A stretch of 64,000 nt of DNA from Poecilobothrus nobilitatus (lineage: Eukaryota > Arthropoda > Insecta > Diptera > Dolichopodidae), in the NCBI GenBank assembly GCA_947095535.1, contig OX352772.1, positions 143,230,660-143,294,659 on the forward strand, in the 5' to 3' direction. Every line of letters starts with the position of its first letter. Positions within the stretch are counted from its first letter, which is position 1. Under the pieces are notes generated by a model, which was not told the origin of the DNA, made no database searches, and saw only the letters and a list, made by a program, of their open reading frames with translations. The translations under genes were made by a program, and so were the position numbers. Below are positions 34,368 to 45,296 of the stretch, piece after piece.

Positions 34368-35979
34368 ATGGAACGCAAATGCTGCATACAAAAATGTGGA
34401 AGAACACAGGAGTGTGGAGTTTCCTTTCATTTGTAAGTTTTAATTAATTTTTTATTTAAAAGATGGTAAAAACTTAAAAATTGGATTTTGTATTCACATA
34501 CATTTTATTTCTTGTACATATTACGCAAAATAGTCTACTTGTTCATTTTTGTAATAAATAACTGATATATTGGAAAGTATTACTTTTTTACTAACAATGT
34601 AATAACTTAAAAACACTAATATTATTAATAACCATTAAATTAAAATTACACTTCCATTAAGTACCTACTACTTTTTTTAATTGATATTAAAAATGCTTAA
34701 CTTATTTTTTATTAGATAATAATCGTGTTTCTAAATAAAAATTTTAATTAAGGCGTAACATGTATTTTTTCTTAATTTATATGCTACTTATATGTTAAGA
34801 AGACCATTTTTAGAATCTGATATTTTGTCCAGTGACTATTTTTGATTGGCCGACTCTAATTCCAAATTATCCTAAAAGAGATAATGGTTGATCACCTATT
34901 AACTAGTATATATTATTGTTTCTCTTAATCCTTCATCATATAAGCATATGAATGTATACATATATATTATGTACATAATATATAAATTCATACATTATTT
35001 TCAGATTTCCTTCTGAAAAATTTAAAAAAACAAAATGGATTTATTCAATCCAACATTTAAATTTCAATCAGGAGAATTTACGAAGAAATCCTGGGTTTGC
35101 GACGACCATTTTCAAAAAAACTGCCTTAAGAAAAAGTTTTCTTTCAGTCGAGGAGTTTTAAAAATGGAATCGACTCCAACAATATTTCCAAATATGGAGC
35201 AGTCTGAAACGTAAGTTCAAAGTAATTAATAAAATGAAAATTAATATCGTAATATTAAAATAGAAAATTTAATATTTTTTCACAAAACTGTATAGGATTT
35301 ATTTAAGATTTTGCAATTTTACTAAAAATATTCATATTTAATAAAATTAAAAAACTTGTAGATGTAATCTTGAAATCTTATTTAACGAAACTGAGCAAAA
35401 TGAATTTGAAGTTGACGAGTTAAATCAAGATTTTTGAAATAATTAAGTAAACTCCACAGACCAGCAAATATCGCGATATTGAGTTAAAGTCTCCTAAATC
35501 AATTTGTAAAAAAAAGGACTCCAAAATTAGTTTTTACGCCACGAACTGCTAAATTACATACAACGATAAAAAAATTAAAAAGAAATATATTTAAAAAAAA
35601 TAAAAAAATTAAACTTTTGTCAAATTCAAATTATTATTACCGGAAAACAATAATTTCCTTGGAAGGTATTATCTCTGATTTGAAAAAACGAAGTCTTATT
35701 TCAGAAAACGCGCACAACGTTCTACAAACATCCGCAGAGTCTTCTACTTTATTAAATCAAATAAAAATTGGTAAATGTGGTAATAAATATCCTGTCGAAG
35801 TGCGAACGTTTGCAATGACATTGCATTTTTATTCTCCCAGAGCGTACAATTATATTAGGAAGGTTTATACCAATAAATTGCCATCTCCAAGAACCCTTAG
35901 ACAATGGTATGCATCCGTGGATGGTGAACCGAGCTTTTCCAAAGAAGCTCCTTCGGTCATCAAATTGAAAAGTGCATAA
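34368..35979 (+). pseudogene. P-element/THAP9-like transposase, N-terminal half, with introns
   Basis: Exon 1 (34,368-34,432) encodes MERKCCIQKCGRTQECGVSF with the first Cys pair of a THAP zinc finger and ends at GT. Exon 2 (35,005-35,210), after a TTTTCAG acceptor, gives LFPSEKFKKTKWI, then after a frameshift VCDDHF (the second C..H pair) and STPTIFPN, the end of the THAP fold. A GTAAGT donor follows. Exon 3 from 35,362 joins in phase (ETCNLEILFNETEQNEF) to a stop. The frame at 35,617-35,979 carries EGIISDLKKRSLISENA and GNKYPVEVRTFAMTLHFYSP then RTLRQWYASVDGEP, the coiled-coil/HTH start of P-type transposases. The RNase H-like catalytic part is absent. It lies within the env gene of the errantivirus. 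Confidence 0.8.
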
Positions 35980-37066
35980 ATTGCATGGACTATAAGGAGA
36001 TAAATTTAATGGTGAACCAACCAGAGAATCTTCGTAAAAGAAATCTTCTTATTTAGCATTCTGTACAAAAAAAAACATCTTTTAACTCTTTAATTAGAAT
36101 TTCAACCAAACCTTTACGGAATAAATTGTTATATTGAAAACAAACAATATCTAAAAAGCAAATTATAAATATGATTGTTTTTTTAAATTAAATAAGTTTA
36201 AATAAAAATCCTTTATACTTCACAATATAATGTTGATTCCTTTATAATTTCTAAAAATAAGTTTTTAAAAGCAACGTATTATCTTATCTTTGCACCGCTA
36301 CAGACGTATCCAATCATAACATTATTTTATATAGCATTTTAATTTCTATTTTGATAAAGGATTTTCTAAAATTATATGAAATAATAATGGGTTATAAAAT
36401 ATTTCTTTATAATTTATTAGATTCTATTACATTAATAATTACAAGCTGCTTCTGCTGCTTCCGGTCAATTAAGAGAAGAAATAGGATACGAATTCTTCCT
36501 CAAATTCGATTCTTAATGCAAGACTTCGAATCCATTTTTCACTTGCAAAATACGTAATAAAATGTAATCTTAAAAGTATACTATTTACTTACATATATAT
36601 GTACATACATAATTCCTGTGATGAACTTCGGACAGAGTATATTTTTATCAAATTTTTATATTTCATATTCAATATTATTATAATATATATTATCTTCTAC
36701 ACCTTGCAACTTCTTAAAAATACTATTCTCTATGTTCTTGAACTTTGAATCCGGTTTGCTTTTCTGGTCAGTCAACTTCATCTTCATTAGTTCATTTAAT
36801 ATATTTTAAGTTAATAACTCTTACCAATATTTGTGTTTGGATTTAAAAAACACTAGTTAAAACAAAAGATTTTATAAATTCTTTATTATTCAATAAGAAT
36901 TTTCTAACTTTTATTCACATGTAGTATTTTCTTCTATTGATGAGAAAATGCTTTGCATTATTTTCAAAAATATAAACAGCTGAGTGAACGAAATGTATAC
37001 ATATTATAAAATGCATATGTGTTTTTTTGACTGAATAGCCCAAGATAGGAAAACACATAAGAAGAA
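35980..37066. other. AT-rich DNA, no gene recognised
   Basis: It probably contains the rest of the P-like element and its right end. A short string AACAGCTGAGTGA occurs here (about 36,976) and also before the THAP gene (about 34,190), in the same orientation, so the two are direct rather than inverted repeats. Confidence 0.4.
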
Positions 37067-37815
37067 ATGAAACGACTATACCTAACTTCCCATCTATTAG
37101 TTAATATATCTATGGTTGAGACTCATGCATTTAGTATCGATACATTTAAATATAAAGAAATAAAATGTTTTCTTTTAAAATTTGACAATAAATTAATATT
37201 CGTTATTCTAATTCCAAACCTCACTAAGGAACTTGGTATAAAGTATTTTTTATATTGCTAACTCCAAATAGAAATTTTGAGGAAATATTTATTGAAAATA
37301 ATAATGTAATCCAATAAGGATAAAATTTATATTGATAATAATGAAAAATATATAAAACAATTAACACCAGCTAATGATTGTATTAATAATTTAATAAATG
37401 AAAATAATAAAAATTGTAAGAAAATAATAAAAAATAATTTTGAAATCAATGAAATTTTTCATATATTAAATGGAAATAATGTTGTAGAATTCCATAATTG
37501 TTCAATAAAAATCAATAATGTAACATTTCTAAATAATGAAAAAATCATATTATTGCACCTAATTATTTAGACATTTATAATGTAAGCCTAAAATTAAATA
37601 TTGAAGATATTAATATAAAACAAACTAAAAATTTAGAACGAATTTATGAAATTAAAAATTAAACAAATAATAATTTATTACTTTCAATAATTTTCCCTCT
37701 ATCAGTAATTATTATCATTGTAATTTTATATATTATAAGAAAACGTAAAATTTTTAAAAAGAAAGAACCAAAGGAAATTAACACAGAAAAAAAAACAGGA
37801 GAATGTCCAACTTAA
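37067..37815 (+). pseudogene. env: Errantivirus env, C-terminal part
   Basis: 37,067-37,261 reads FLLKFDNKLIFVILIPNLTKE, a block expected in the middle of errantivirus env. 37,340-37,560 gives FHILNGNNVVEFHNCSIKIN. 37,670-37,790 gives a strongly hydrophobic stretch LLLSIIFPLSVIIIIVILYI followed by RKRKIFKKK, a membrane anchor and short basic cytoplasmic tail. Frames are broken by stops near 37,261, 37,320 and 37,570. This is the other half of the env gene that stops at about 27,610. Confidence 0.65.
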
Positions 37816-37816
37816 C

Positions 37817-37827
37817 GATGGGGGGAT
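37817..37827 (+). other. Polypurine tract
   Basis: GATGGGGGGAT directly before the 3' LTR, in the position where plus-strand DNA synthesis of an LTR element starts. Confidence 0.65.
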
Positions 37828-37830
37828 CAA

Positions 37831-38385
37831 ATATCGCGTTAAATAATTTTGTTTTTGTTGTTGTGAAATTAAATTTTAAATTTTCTTTCAATGAGAAAAT
37901 TTGTCAACAAATTTTCTCATATTGTAATTTAATTCTGGTCAATCTATTATTTTGTCAATTTTCCCATTCTTTAATTCTTCCGACAAAAGAAACTGCGCTT
38001 AATATTTTTCTCACCGGTAAATTATTAATTCCTCGAATTGACTATCATAATTCATAAACAAATTAATATCGCTTTCTCTCTTCCACTTCATTCGTTAATC
38101 ATGTTATTATTATAATTCTTAATTTCTCATTAAAAGTTTTCGGGATAAATCAAATCGCGTTCAATAAATATTCTCACAAATTAAATGCTGATTTAAATTA
38201 TGCTGTTATTTAATAAATGCTGACTATCGTAATTCATAAACATTTAATATTATATATTTAAATAATAAACTAATATTAAGTAAAATATTTAAATAATAAA
38301 AGATATATAAAACACCAAATTTTTTTTTTTGTTTGTAATATTTTAATATTTTTTTTTTTGATTAAATATCAAATAAAAATAAAAG
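37831..38385 (+). repeat. 3' LTR of the errantivirus
   Basis: It starts ATATCGCGTTAAATAATTT and ends AAAATAAAAG like the left LTR, but is about 555 bp because the middle (about 38,010-38,245) is a different, longer sequence. That sequence contains a second AAATCGCGTT-like string at about 38,152 and a repeated GACTATC(A/G)TAATTCATAAACA. Confidence 0.8.
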
Positions 38386-39671
38386 TCGCACACTTGTCAT
38401 CAAAGTGTGACAAAGAAAAAATGTGACTCCAAAATGTGCTAACTGTCCTGAAGCTCATCCTGCGAACTATAGCGGGTTACAAAGGAATTACAAAAGAGCT
38501 ATATTTTAAAAAGGAATCGAAAGCAAACTAAAGTACGTGAGTTAAATCCAAGAACCTCCAGAAGTTTTGAATCTAGTAAGGTTACTAAGGCCTTATCGTT
38601 TGCTCAAGTAACACAAGGTAGTGCTAAAAATCGAACTAATACATTAAAGGAAAATAATACAAAACAAAGTAACGAGACAATGCAAAAATTAATTACATTA
38701 TAATGCATATGATGTACTGATAATTACATTATAATGCATATGATGCAAAATATGTTAAATACAATGGACGAAATCTCGATAACATTAAATAAGCTAGAAA
38801 ACATATATAGCAATAGTTATATATGTGCAGAGTACGAATCAACAAAATCTTACCTTCAAAACAAACAAAATCTTAAAGTTGGTGCTGTTAAAGGCAATAT
38901 AAATAATCTTAGGTTCAAAGATCTCCTTAACCTACTTGGAGATAGGTTCACTTTGGGAGGTGATTTTAACGCTAAACATATGGATTTCTAGATAAACCTC
39001 GACAAGAGGAAGAGACCTAAGAAAAGATATTAGAAAGTTGGGTTATCATCTTCATTCAACTGAACCTGAACGAAAAGATTGTTAAAAAACTAAATAAGCC
39101 CACTATCGTAAATAAATCAACAGATTGTGCAAGTTTTAAACAGGAAATAGAAAATAAAATAAATTTAAGAGCCAAAATAAAATCTTAGGAAGAAATAGGT
39201 AAACCTATCGAAAATTTTATCAAAATTGTGCAAAATGTTGCATGGAATAATACAAAAGAATGTAAATATAAAGTAGCAGGTTATAATTATCCTAGTGATA
39301 TCTTAAATATGCTTAAAACGAAGAAAAGAGCTAAACGTAGGTGGCAACAAATGCGTGACCTAGCTGATAAAACGCTTTTAAATAGAATAACTCAAAATTA
39401 TGTGGAAAATTTATCAGATAAAAAAGAAAAACATTATCCTTTGTGGAAAGCAACAAAGAGTCTAAAAAACATATCTTGTAAGGTCCACCAATCAAGAACA
39501 AAGATGGTAAATTGGCAAGAAAATCAGGAAAATGCCGAAATATTCTCAGATTATCTCAGAAAAAAATTGCATTTAAAGGAAATGAAAATAAAAAACTTGT
39601 TCTTTATCAAAGCAAAATAATGTACCTATCTACCTTCCTTGAAAAATGTGTAGAGTAAAAAAAAAAAAAAA
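38386..39671 (+). pseudogene. LINE-D (Jockey type), 3' part: ORF1 end, endonuclease piece, linker, poly(A)
   Basis: Resumes the ORF1 knuckle cut at 22,268: bases 38,389-38,480 read LSSKCDKEKNVTPKCANCPE and AHPANYSG, a second Jockey-type zinc knuckle. 38,500-38,700 is the ORF1 C-terminus (SFESSKVTKALSFAQVTQG). ORF2 remnants: LGGDFNAKHMDF (about 38,955) from the endonuclease, and at 39,228-39,620 the pre-RT linker (LKTKKRAKRRWQQMRDLADK, KHYPLWKATKSLK, FSDYLRKKLHLKE). The RT is missing and a 15-base A run follows at 39,657-39,671, so this copy was internally deleted. The Polinton starts nine bases later. Confidence 0.8.
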
Positions 39672-39674
39672 TAA

Positions 39675-39680
39675 GACTTA
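39675..39680. other. Target-site duplication, left copy (GACTTA)
   Basis: GACTTA immediately before the TIR tip AGTGGGTAAT. It is identical to 62,709-62,714. Six-base duplications are the rule for Polinton integrases. Confidence 0.9.
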
Positions 39681-40815
39681 AGTGGGTAATCCTGCACTTG
39701 GGGATGGGAAAAAATCATGCCATATCGCACCGAAGACCATGCCCACTGACCTATATTTTGATTGATGGATTTAATGTAGGTTATTCTTGGTTAGTAGGTC
39801 GAAAATATGTTTTGTTTGTTTTGGTTTAGGTTATAAGCATGGGTTATTAACTTATAAGTTGCAAGTGGTTGTATAGTAGGAAATGAAGGTTGTTGGTACT
39901 GTAGAAGTTGTTAGGCAAGGTTAATGAACTGAACAAGTTTAGGTTATATGCATGGATTGTTAACTTATAAGTTGCAAGTGGTTGTATAGTAGGAAATGAA
40001 GGTTGTTGGTACAGTAGAAGTTGTTAGGCAAGGTTAATGAACTGAACAAGTTTAGGATATTTAGGTTTTTCAATAAATTCATTGATACTTTGTAATAGGA
40101 TATAATACAAATAGAAAGATGATTTTTTTCAGGTCAAATGAAGTTTATTTTTTTAAATTGCGCAAAATCGCATGCTTAATAAAATATACCTACATACGTA
40201 AAGGAGATATAAAAGAAACGAAAAAAACTTATTTTTATTATTTAATAAGAAAAATATTTATAGGTACTTTTGAATACGAAGATGTAAATAATAAAAATAA
40301 AAACAAAACGTAAACAAGAAGTAGATACAAAGTGTATTTGTGTTTATTAAAGAAGATCAATAATTGTTATAAGTTGTTATTATAGTTTTAAAGCTGCAAA
40401 ATAAAAAAATAAAAATAAGAAAAATATGTTACCTATTTTAGGATATGAGTTGTTTCTCTATATTCTATATTTTGTTCTAAGTACATATGAACTTAAAAAA
40501 TATTTTGCATTCTTCTAATTTCTGTTTACCTGGTGTAAAATAAATTGTTAAAACTAGTTTGACTTTTAAACATTGTTAAAATTTGTGAATGCAGTAAAAA
40601 TAAAAACAAAAGAAAGAAAAAAATTATATAATTATAGGTAACAGATGCATGTAGGATTTCTTTTTTCTGTTCTATAAGAAGATTGAGAAAATAACCTGAA
40701 ATCTTCGATTTTACTTTGTTTTGTTATTATTACGTTCCCATCTATGCTGTAAGAAATGAAAAAATAAAAATCAAAACGAAGTTAATTGGTTTTGGTACCT
40801 ATTTTGTAAACATAA
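39681..40815 (+). repeat. Left terminal inverted repeat of the Polinton
   Basis: Starts AGTGGGTAATCCTGCACTT and matches, in reverse complement, 62,708 back to about 61,580. It includes two tandem copies of a 113 bp segment (the anchor CTTATAAGTTGCAAGTGG recurs at 39,851 and 39,964). The inner edge is approximate; similarity fades after GGTACCTATTTTG at about 40,800. Confidence 0.9.
39851..40060 (+). repeat. 113 bp tandem duplication inside the left TIR
   Basis: GTTAGGCAAGGTTAATGAAC recurs at 39,910 and 40,023, and CTTATAAGTTGCAAGTGG at 39,851 and 39,964. The same pair is present in the right TIR (about 62,345-62,570), but the lone TIR at 17,309 has only one copy. Confidence 0.85.
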
Positions 40816-40966
40816 GATAAAAATAAAAGACATTTTTATTTTTATGTTAAAAATCTTTTATTAAATTTTTTATTATGATATTTTTATTTAAATCTAAGTT
40901 TGTTACGTTAACCAGATGTTAAGATTTTAAAAATTTTAAATCAATATGTAAACAAATTTGAATGAT

Positions 40967-43900
40967 TTACTTATCAACACGTGATTTTTTCCTATTATAT
41001 CCATACGGTAAAGAACTACCATCTTCATTAAATTTTCGTTTTTCTGATTTTGGTTGATATTTTTTTATTTCAGGAATCGCAAGTAGGTACATCGTGATTT
41101 TTATTTCGACGAATATTTTTTGAAATGACGTATGTGTCTGTGCTCTTAAATGAATTTAAAACTGCTTGCTTTATGCTATTAAAATTAATTTTTTGTGAAG
41201 CTTCATAACTAAGAGAGAATCCTTTAACTTTACAAACAATTTTTTCAGTATTATCTTTTATACAGTAGAAGACATGTAGAAGACATACTTCAAACAAACC
41301 CCCCTCTGTAGGAGACATACTTCTACAGAGGGGTTTGTTATTAACTCGAAAGTTTAAAAGGTTGATTTATAACGGTGGTTTGTTGTTGATTTTCCTTTTG
41401 CCCAAATTTTCCCCAGAATGAGTTTAAAATAATCTTAGCAAAAAATCTTAAACCAGGATTATTAACTACTTTATCGTATTCTAATTTAATTTCTTCCTTT
41501 TCAAAAAAACTATCAATATATTCTTCCTTTTCTTTTTGAGTTTGATATTTTATTGGCCACCCAGAAGCTTCTTGTTTAATCTTTATAAATTTATTCATCA
41601 TTTTAGTGAATAAACCATCAATACCATTGCAATTGTCATATTTTACTGTTTCGTATTGCCAAACTTCATAAATATTTAAAAGTTTATACCCTTTTTCAAT
41701 TGCTTTTTTAATTTCATCAATTACCCAAGTTCCTACTAATGCTCTTTCATCGTCTGTATGTTCACAGTATTTTCCTTGATATTTTTGTTCACTACAAGTG
41801 TTACATAGTGGGAACCTCAATTTATTATTTTGTTTGACAGGTAACACGGGGTGTAATAGATTTGCTGGTGGTAAGATTTTACATTTAATAATACCGTCAA
41901 TAGTCATTCTGTTTAACTTAGAGCAAGTATTTTCTCCAACATAAATCTTAGGATGGTTTATGGGAAATTTTCCTCGTTTGCAAACATATGGGTATAAGGA
42001 ACATACATCTATGTATTTAATTTTTTCTCCTTCTTTACATTTATAATATGTGTAAGTATTTCCCGTTCTTCCGCCATAAAATGCATCACGAGGATTTAAA
42101 GGAACTAAATTAATTAATGAATGATTTTCTAAATATCTCATAGTTTCATTCAATAACTTTATATCCACATGATTTTATAAACTCTGATCTTATTAATGTT
42201 TTTTCATATCGTAGATTCAAAGTATCGCCAGAGTTATCATGTAATGGTATATCCCTCTGGTTTGTTAAACATTTTGGATGTCCATGATAATAGCAACCGT
42301 AAAATTAAAATATGTCTTTAGTCTCTTCGCAAAATCCATCGACTTTAACATTTCCGATTTGTTTTTCTTTTCCATTAAATGCACATTTCAAATCAATTTT
42401 TCTCAAATCTTTTTCCCAAATAAGTCATTGCATGGCAATTTTTGACTGATTGTCTTCCATCCTATATCCTTTTCTTGGTATAATTCCTATAGTATTCGAT
42501 TTGAGAAAGTTTCTTCTATATACAAGATTACAGGCTGAAGCTATTGTTGTTGCTTCTACAAATGGTTCCACATTACATTCTTCTATAAAAAATTTTCTGA
42601 AAACCAGACATGCTCTAGCTAGAATTTCAACATCATTTATATAGTATTCTAAAATATCTTTCTCCATATTAAATTCTGAGTTTCTATTTTGTTCATACCA
42701 CATTAAAAATTCATTACGCTCATCTGCTTTTATTGTATTAGAGTTATAGTATTTAATTGCTGGAAGTGGGACAATGTAATTTACATTTTCCAATTTATTA
42801 AACAGATGCGGAAAATAACCCTTTTTCAAATTGATTGACAAATTAAAAGCTTTGGGTAATTTTGCCAAGGCCATAGGAAAGTAATTCATAGAATCTATAA
42901 ATTTAATATTATCAGTTATCATAACAATAATTTTTGTACCTCGCATAATTCACTTTGGCTCAAGTACAGTTTTATTGAGTATATAATTCAGAATAAATTG
43001 ATGGTCAAACGCCTGACCATTATGAGCAATTATGACAATCCTTTTGAATTCCTTTCTTAATTTTAAAATAAATTCCATGAAATCCTCTATCACATTTTTC
43101 GTTTTAAAAAATCTCTCTCTTAACTTACATTTCCCACAGAAGTATAGAGAATCAATGTTAATACATTTAAAGCATCTTAGCTGAGCCACACATAAACTTG
43201 GAACATGTTCTTTTATTTTTGTAGAGCTAATGTCTTCTCGTCTTGTTTCTAAATCATAAAATACGTAAATGCAATTTTAAAAATTTACTTTTGTTTTGTC
43301 TTGCTGAATGAAGCATTTATGGTTTTCAGGAACATGATTATCACAAATCTTACAAAAATATTCTCCACATATATGAGTCCTACTGCTTTTATGAACTTTA
43401 AAACAAGATTTGCATTTTCTAATTTCTTCACAGATGCTTCTATTTTTTGAACTGGCAGCCTTATGGCTTTCAAAACATGTTTGACCACGAAATGTTCGAT
43501 TACACTGCATACATAAAATATTTTTAACATTAAGTGAACAAGTTGGTGAGTTTTGACAGCAAGGGCAACTTTTCGAACATCTATGTTCATTTTTCTTAGA
43601 ATACGGAATATGACATTCTTCACAGTAAAATGATGTGCAAAAAGCAGCTGTTAGTGAGATTATTACATTGTAATGATTATTATGATATAACAAGTTAATT
43701 TTTTTCCCATTATTCAATCCTTCAAATATTATGTCTGCACTCCTTGTTTCATATTTATATACAACAATCTTGTATTTGTGTAAAAATTTTTGAAATTGAT
43801 TCAATTCACGAATTCCGCAACCTTCAGATGGAATTGTTATTTTTGATTTTTCTAATAATTTTAAAGCTGTTAAAGTTGGAAGTTTTCCTATATTTTTTCG

Positions 43901-44533
43901 AATTTTTTCATAATCATTAAATTTTTCAATTTTAGCTATTGAAACAACAAGTGCACGCGGTAAACATAAATTATCGCTATTTTTTATTGCTATTATTCCT
44001 CTCCTTTTTAAGCATTCCTCATCAAAATTTGAATATTTATTACTTCTACCTCTACCAACGGGTAATTTAACATGGGTAACTGTTAAACAAAAAGTGTCTG
44101 TACTTAAACCTGTAGACGTAAAATAAAAATAGTTTATAATAAATGAAGCCAAAAATGTATTATAAATAACTACCTTCAGAATTACTTTAGAAAACATTAG
44201 AAATTACATCGCCCAAACGTCGCTAAATTTTAGTTCATGAGCGGATCCAAAACTGAGATACGCAGGACCTTGATGTTCGAAGCTCTCTCCACAAAATGTT
44301 AACCCAATCTTATCCCTGGCATTAACATCTTTCACAGCAATGTTGATTATTTGATGTATAGCATCCTTAATCCAGCTAATTGGTTCTCCATTTTCAGGTA
44401 CGGATTTAATTACAAATTTTATTTTGTGCCCGTTCATATTAAACCGTTTAACAAATGTCGAATTTTCACTTTCGATTATATAAGGTGTTATAGTTTCGGT
44501 AAGAAACTTTTGTAAAATAATTTTTTTCGACAT
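40967..44533 (-). pseudogene. polB: Protein-primed DNA polymerase B of the Polinton (deleted, several stops)
   Basis: Start ATG 44,533. The N-terminal region (44,533-43,280) ends in a Cys/His-rich part (CEECHIPYSKKNEHRC, SCPCCQNSPTC). 3'-5' exonuclease motifs: YVFYDLETRRE (about 43,265), IIAHNGQAFDHQF (about 43,030) and YYINDVEILARA (about 42,630). Then VDGFCEETK, GCYYHGHPKC, LNPRDAFYGGRTG, IKYIDVCSLYPYV (polymerase motif A) and ILNSFWGKFGQ (motif B). The palm segment with motif C (DTDS) is deleted at about 41,340 and replaced by a foldback insertion. The C-terminus (KIVCKVKGFSLSYEAS) runs to a stop at 40,967. In-frame stops: 44,204 (TAA), 43,277 (TAA), 42,950 (TGA), 42,425 (TGA), 42,305 (TAA). 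Frameshifts near 42,140 and 41,085. It would replicate the linear element from a terminal protein. Confidence 0.95.
41267..41340. other. Foldback insertion at the polymerase deletion junction
   Basis: Arms AACAAACCCCCCTCTGTAG (41,293-41,311) and CTACAGAGGGGTTTGTT (41,323-41,339) are inverted, differing only by two C residues, around an 11-base loop. The string AGAAGACAT or AGGAGACATAC is repeated three times nearby (from 41,268). It sits exactly where the sequence jumps from polymerase motif B to the C-terminal region. Confidence 0.8.
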
Positions 44534-44754
44534 TTTCTTTATACGAATTTTAGATGTTAAATGCTTGAATAACAGAATAATATTAAATTTTTAATACAGA
44601 TTCACTCTGTTAAACGAACAATTACATTGTAATCAAAGGTCGCTTTAACAAATTATAGTTGTTTAACTAGAATCCCATCTTAATACTATCTTAAAATAGA
44701 AAGAATTGAAAAACAAAAAGCAATCTAAATTTATCTTCAATACATTTTAATTAG

Positions 44755-44793
44755 TATAAATACATTAGGATTTTATACAAAAAATATCAGTTT
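44755..44793 (+). promoter_or_regulatory. Core promoter of the Gln-rich accessory gene (TATA and initiator)
   Basis: TATAAATA at 44,755-44,762 and the arthropod initiator TCAGTTT at 44,787-44,793. The distance from the first T to the initiator A is 34 bases, the usual spacing. The ATG at 44,813 lies 24 bases downstream. Confidence 0.7.
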
Positions 44794-44812
44794 AATTTCA
44801 AACAAGCAAGAT

Positions 44813-45046
44813 ATGGCACAGGAATATTTAAACTTCTCCATGACTGCAGAAGAGGCTGCAACTGCTACAACTGTTACTACCAGTACAGCAGTGCGTCTTC
44901 CTGCGAAAAGGAGAAAGGCGAAAAATGAAGATGACGCTTCTACTCATCTTTATCAACAACAACAACAACTACATAAACAGCATCATCATCAACAACAACA
45001 TCAACAATCACAACAACAGCAGCAACCGCAGCAACAGCAACAATAG
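44813..45046 (+). CDS. Gln/His-rich accessory protein, probably nuclear
   Basis: Encodes 77 residues: an N-terminal part rich in Ala and Thr (EEAATATTVTTSTAV), a basic cluster LPAKRRKAKNEDD that would serve as a nuclear localisation signal, then CAA/CAG-repeat-encoded glutamine and histidine tracts. The stop at 45,044-45,046 (TAG) lies within the glutamine repeat (CAA TAG CAA), and Gln codons continue in the same frame for another ~12 residues, so the protein may have been longer. A TATA box and initiator precede it. It diverges from the polymerase gene. I do not recognise a family. Low-complexity nuclear accessory proteins are frequent in Polintons. A function in transcription would be a guess. 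Confidence 0.5.
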   Translation: MAQEYLNFSMTAEEAATATTVTTSTAVRLPAKRRKAKNEDDASTHLYQQQQQLHKQHHHQQQHQQSQQQQQPQQQQQ

Positions 45047-45169
45047 CAACTACAACAACAGCAACTACAACGTGGAACAACGAAGAACGTGGTGATTTTG
45101 AGTTCGCCACAAATCAGTAATAGTTTTAGACTAATTTTATATAAAAAATTTTATTTCAAAGAAATTTTC

Positions 45170-45260
45170 TCCTGTTTTTAATTTATTTTCATTTTTCAGA
45201 TGTTAAGATTTTATTTCATTTTTCAGATGTTAAGATTTTATTTTATTTTTCAGATGTCTT
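45170..45260. repeat. Short tandem repeat with TTTTTCAGATGTTAAG units
   Basis: About three units of roughly 27 bases (TTTCATTTTTCAGATG then TTAAGATTTTATTTCA) at 45,190-45,255, each carrying a splice-acceptor-like TTTTTCAG on the plus strand. Confidence 0.7.
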
Positions 45261-45296
45261 CAAGTTTTATTTTCAGGGTCTTATTAGAGTTTTATT

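Larger units (their letters stand above)
22269..38385 (+). mobile_element. Errantivirus (gypsy-group endogenous retrovirus) with nested insertions
   Basis: Two LTRs, a tRNA-Ser-type primer binding site, gag, protease, RT/RNase H, integrase and env in retroviral order, then a polypurine tract. The 16.1 kb length is due to LINE-E (27,625-33,240) and a P-element-like gene (34,368-35,979) lying inside env. The host LINE-D reading frame stops at the left LTR and resumes at the right LTR, which fixes the insertion. The target duplication is not clear; only CA can be read on both sides. All genes are broken. Confidence 0.85.

Noticed and set aside
34190..36990. TIR pair of the P-like element from the shared AACAGCTGAGTGA
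   Set aside because: The two strings are in the same orientation, so they are not inverted repeats.
44130..44196. A 64-base GT-AG intron in the polymerase N-terminal region
   Set aside because: The borders look good, but removing it puts the downstream frame out of phase, so it is not supported.
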